From an uncultured Bacteroidales bacterium (lineage in GTDB: Bacteria; Bacteroidota; Bacteroidia; Bacteroidales; Bacteroidaceae): a stretch of DNA of 64,000 bases. Numbering within the stretch: position 1 is the first letter of the stretch; the number at the start of each line of letters is the position of its first letter. This document shows, one piece after another, positions 61,183 to 64,000 of this stretch. The notes under the pieces were generated by a model. It did not search any database and was not told where the DNA came from. It saw only the letters and a program-made list of their open reading frames with translations. The stretch is from positions 1 through 64,000 of the forward strand of contig CADCDP010000030.1 in assembly GCA_902800305.1 (NCBI GenBank), read 5' to 3'. The translations under genes were made by a program, and so were the position numbers.

Positions 61183-62496
61183 TTAATTCGTATATTGTTC
61201 GATGTCTATATCCATGCGATGAGGCAGGATGGCGTTCAGCAAGATGCCGACAATGGCTGCTAATGCCAAGCCAGAGAAGTGGATGGAACCGATGGCCACA
61301 GAGTCGTTGGCACCATACTTCACCCCGATGGCGATGACGAGGATGAGGGCGGCGATGATGATGTTGCGCATCTGCACAAAGTCGATGCTTGCCTCCACCA
61401 TGTTGCGGATACCCACAGCGGAAATCATGCCGTAGAGGATGAGCGATACACCGCCAATCGTGGCAGCTGGCATCATGCCCACAAGACTGGTGAACTTGGG
61501 GCAGAAGCTTAGCAAGATGGCGAAGACGGCTGCCAGACGGATGACACGTGGGTCGTACACCTTCGTGATGTTCAGCACACCAGTGTTCTCGCCATACGTC
61601 GTATTGGCAGGAGCACCGAAGAGAGAAGCCAGTGCCGTGGCAACACCGTCGCCCGTCAGGGTGCGATGCAATCCAGGGTCAGCTAAGAACGGCTTACCCA
61701 CCGTGCCCGAGATGGCGCACATATCGCCGATATGCTCCATGATGGTGGCAAAGGCAATAGGCATGATGGCGATGATGCTGGAGGTGATGAGGGAGTAGTC
61801 GGGACGGTCAAGCACAGCCAGTATCGTGTTCTCGCGAGCCACAGGTAACCCTATCCATGCAGCCTCGTGAAATGCCGTAAAGTCCACCTTCCCCATCGAA
61901 GCCGCCAACCCATACGATGTCACCACACCCAGCAGGATAGGCACGATGCGCATGATACCTCGTCCCCACATGTTGCTCACAATCACAACAATGATGGCCA
62001 CCAGCGAGATGGGCCAATCTTCACTGGCATTCGTGATGGCAGACCCGGAGAGGCACAAGCCGATGGCTATCACCATAGGACCTGTCACGACGGGAGGGAA
62101 ATAGCGGAGCACACGGTCGCTGCCAAACCACTTAATGAGTGCCGCCATGACGAAGTAGCACAGTCCCGCACAACACACGCCGATACAAGCATAATCGAGC
62201 GACAGATACTCTGGCAGCCCCTTGTTCATGCCAATTTGCTTGATGGACAGATAACCGCCGATAAAGGCGAACGAACTACCTAAAAAGGCAGGAACTTTCC
62301 ACTTTGAAATAAAGTGAAAAATGAGGGTGCCGATGCCAGCGAAGAGCAAGGTGCCCGACACGTTCAGTCCCGTAATGGCTGGCACAAGGATGGTCGCACC
62401 AAACATGGCGAAGAGGTGCTGCAATCCAAGAATTCCGAACTTCACTGTACCCAATTTCCGGGCATCATAAATACCCTGTTGTAGGTTTGTTTCCAT
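61183..62496 (-). CDS. uraA: NCS2-family uracil permease (UraA-like)
   Basis: 437 aa with about 14 spans. KFGILGLQHLFAMFGATILV is the family's first helix with the QH motif. SSFAFIGGYL, the substrate-site GALASLFG-like ALASLFGAPANTTYGENTGV and MMPAATIGGVSLILYGMISA are present. The GE-N-T block is the uracil/xanthine signature (Glu and Asn binding the base). It takes up uracil with protons. It lies between the DUF5020 barrel and the purine permease and may share transcription with both. Confidence 0.92.
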   Translation of the reverse strand: METNLQQGIYDARKLGTVKFGILGLQHLFAMFGATILVPAITGLNVSGTLLFAGIGTLIFHFISKWKVPAFLGSSFAFIGGYLSIKQIGMNKGLPEYLSLDYACIGVCCAGLCYFVMAALIKWFGSDRVLRYFPPVVTGPMVIAIGLCLSGSAITNASEDWPISLVAIIVVIVSNMWGRGIMRIVPILLGVVTSYGLAASMGKVDFTAFHEAAWIGLPVARENTILAVLDRPDYSLITSSIIAIMPIAFATIMEHIGDMCAISGTVGKPFLADPGLHRTLTGDGVATALASLFGAPANTTYGENTGVLNITKVYDPRVIRLAAVFAILLSFCPKFTSLVGMMPAATIGGVSLILYGMISAVGIRNMVEASIDFVQMRNIIIAALILVIAIGVKYGANDSVAIGSIHFSGLALAAIVGILLNAILPHRMDIDIEQYTN

Positions 62497-62517
62497 TGAT
62501 TTTATTGGTGGGCTTTA

Positions 62518-62555
62518 ATAGGTTCTATAGGAACTATCGGTAATATAGAACCTAT
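62518..62555. terminator. 12-bp perfect hairpin between the permease genes
   Basis: ATAGGTTCTATA (62518-62529) and TATAGAACCTAT (62544-62555) are exact inverted repeats with a 14-nt loop. It occupies the 73-nt space between the purine permease stop and the uraA start. It could end most transcripts of the first gene; without a strong T-run it may be partial, or a mobile palindrome. Confidence 0.5.
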
Positions 62556-62569
62556 ATGCCCTATATGTC

Positions 62570-63868
62570 CTACATAAAAATATACCTTAATATAAAAATC
62601 ACGGCCAGCACCACAATGGTGGGGTTTAGGTTCTCCCACTTACGTGCGATGGTGTTCAGTGCCACATACGAGATGATGCCCAGCAGGATGCCGTCGCTGA
62701 TAGAGCTGGCCATCGCCATCGAGAACAGCGTAATGAAGCAGGGAAGTCCCTCTTCGTAAGAGTTGAAGTCGATGTGTACCACACGCATAAACATCATCAA
62801 GCCCACAATAATCAGTGCAGGACTTGTGGCTGCCGACGGTATGGCCAAAAAGAGCGGCGAGAAGAACAAGGCGACGACGAAGAGCATGGCGATGGAAAAC
62901 GCCGTCAAGCCCGTGCGACCTCCTTCACCCACACCAGCTGCCGATTCCACGTAGGTGGTCGTTGTCGATGCACCCACACAAGCACCTGCTGTGGTGGCAA
63001 TGGCATCAGCCAACAGCGCCTCGTTCACATGCAGAATCTTACCGTCCTTCTGAATCATTCCGGCAGAACCCATCACGCCAATCAACGTGCCGATGGTGTC
63101 GAACATATCGATGAACAGAAACGTGACCACCACCAGCAACATGTCTAACGTCAGGATGTTGTGCCACTCAAACTGCATCACCAGCGGGCTTACGTCGGGC
63201 GGCATACCCACGATGCTGTCCAAATGCGTCTCCCCCATCGGGATGCCGATGAGCGTCGTGGCAAGGATGCCGATAAGCATGGCTCCCTTCACCCTGTAAA
63301 TGAGCAACGTGGCGGTAATGGCGATGCCGATGATGCACAGCAAGGCAGGTCCACCCGTAATGTGTCCCAGCGTGATGAACGTGGCAGAACTATCGACGAT
63401 GAGGTTAGCGTTCTTCAAGCCTAACGAGGCGATGAACAGGCCAATACCCACCGAGATAGCTGCTTTCAGTTGTGCAGGGATGGCATTCACAATCATCGCT
63501 CGTACCTTCGTCACGCTCAGAATGATGAAGATGAAGCCCTCCAGCAGGATGGCTGTCAGCGCAAACTTCCACGAGTAACCCATTGTAAGGCAGATTGTAT
63601 AAACAAAAAAAGCGTTCAGACCCATGCCAGGGGCAAGTCCGAACGGCATCTTTGCATATATGGCCATTACTAAAGTACCAACGACACTGGCAATCACCGT
63701 AGCGGTGAAGACTGCTGGGGTGTCCATACCTTGTTCGGCGAGCGCCGAGAAAATGTTGGGGTTGACAGCTAAGATGTAAGCCATCGTGAGGAAAGAAGTC
63801 AAACCCGCCATTAGCTCCGTCTTCACACGGTGCTTGGCTGGGTCAAAGCCGAAAAGTTTTTCAAGCAT
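62570..63868 (-). CDS. AzgA/PbuG-type hypoxanthine-guanine permease
   Basis: 432 aa with about 13 spans. MAGLTSFLTMAYILAVNPNI, PFGLAPGMGLNAFFVYTICL, TKVRAMIVNAIPAQLKAAIS and TTTYVESAAGVGEGGRTGLT are the NCS2-AzgA hallmarks, including the NPNI and GMGLNA motifs. It carries purine bases with protons across the inner membrane. It is the first gene of the nucleobase group, behind a clear promoter. Confidence 0.92.
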   Translation of the reverse strand: MLEKLFGFDPAKHRVKTELMAGLTSFLTMAYILAVNPNIFSALAEQGMDTPAVFTATVIASVVGTLVMAIYAKMPFGLAPGMGLNAFFVYTICLTMGYSWKFALTAILLEGFIFIILSVTKVRAMIVNAIPAQLKAAISVGIGLFIASLGLKNANLIVDSSATFITLGHITGGPALLCIIGIAITATLLIYRVKGAMLIGILATTLIGIPMGETHLDSIVGMPPDVSPLVMQFEWHNILTLDMLLVVVTFLFIDMFDTIGTLIGVMGSAGMIQKDGKILHVNEALLADAIATTAGACVGASTTTTYVESAAGVGEGGRTGLTAFSIAMLFVVALFFSPLFLAIPSAATSPALIIVGLMMFMRVVHIDFNSYEEGLPCFITLFSMAMASSISDGILLGIISYVALNTIARKWENLNPTIVVLAVIFILRYIFM

Positions 63869-63934
63869 AGCTTTATAGATGTAAAATGTAAAATGTAAAT
63901 CGACGTAGTCAAACGAATGAGTTTAATCTGTTTG

Positions 63935-63965
63935 CAAAGGTAGCACAAATCAGACAGACCACAAA
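63935..63965 (-). promoter_or_regulatory. Promoter of the purine permease gene
   Basis: Minus strand: TTTG (63965-63962), 19 bp, TACCTTTG (63942-63935). The leader to the ATG at 63868 is about 60 nt, too short and AT-rich for the known purine riboswitch; I see no such fold. Confidence 0.7.
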
Positions 63966-64000
63966 ATTTATGAAGCATTTTTTTCGTTTTCCCCTTCGTC

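Noticed and set aside
63869..63934. Purine riboswitch in front of the AzgA-type permease
   Set aside because: The leader is about 60 nt, AT-rich, and lacks the three-way junction core sequences.

Overview
The window looks like a chromosomal segment of a Bacteroidales bacterium, most likely a Prevotella-type member of the Prevotellaceae. The support is from sequence: repeated TTTG-N19/20-TAnnTTTG promoters (the Bacteroidetes -33/-7 signature), a UpxY/UpxZ pair heading a surface-polysaccharide locus, secreted proteins ending in a short 'DLxGRK...GVYI...K' tail, and DUF4250, DUF5020 and GH27/GH51 families common in that order. The genus is an inference.

Region 1 (about 1-19,500, all minus strand): an exo- or capsular-polysaccharide locus. 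It reads from a promoter near 19,490 through a ~450 nt leader into upxY and upxZ, then a Wzx flippase, an FrhB-like Fe-S protein (split by a frameshift at a G7 tract), a pyruvyl-transferase-family protein, two GT2 glycosyltransferases, a Wzy-like polymerase, two ATP-grasp enzymes, two left-handed beta-helix acyltransferases, a GINT1-like beta-propeller protein, one intact GT4 and one frameshifted GT4. A tail unit with its own promoters holds a toxin-antitoxin pair, a WecG/TagA/CpsF transferase and a nucleotidyltransferase-like protein. This tail lies between two 150-bp direct repeats. At the left edge is a broken PIN toxin with a small upstream antitoxin-like gene.

Region 2 (19,500-34,400): a 1.1-kb non-coding stretch with a 21-bp repeat array and phased A-tracts, then two secreted surface proteins (3,587 and 536 aa). 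This pair is bracketed by ~160-190 bp inverted repeats. A beta-carbonic anhydrase and an overlapping lipoprotein gene follow.

Region 3 (34,400-43,100): an AT-richer island. A strong hairpin/T-run element lies upstream of a tight operon: a membrane-anchored GrpE-like protein, a membrane-anchored Hsp70-like ATPase, a 915-aa HerA/VirB4-type ATPase with a hydrophobic Gly/Ala-rich insert, an HExxH zincin-like protein and two small proteins. I know of no described system with this composition. It is the best candidate in the window for a new conflict, secretion or protein-remodelling system.

Region 4 (43,100-64,000): mostly housekeeping and catabolic genes. These are a thioredoxin-fold protein, a short operon (DUF4250, a frameshifted small gene, flavin reductase, LUD protein, PLD-like, MBL-fold, truncated YaaA), a TauE/SafE transporter with a GNAT, tRNA-Leu(UAG), a secreted glycoside hydrolase cluster (GH51, a Lys/Glu-rich protein, GH27, DUF3237), a folP-cdaA-murF operon whose folP mRNA appears almost leaderless, a secreted alpha/beta hydrolase, a DUF5020 barrel, and two nucleobase permeases.

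Two themes run through the window. Short tandem arrays of period 21-23 bp with different unit sequences occupy at least seven intergenic sites. Several genes are broken by single-base shifts or stops (GT4, FrhB-like, the 44.1-kb gene, the PIN gene), which means phase variation, decay, or sequencing error.
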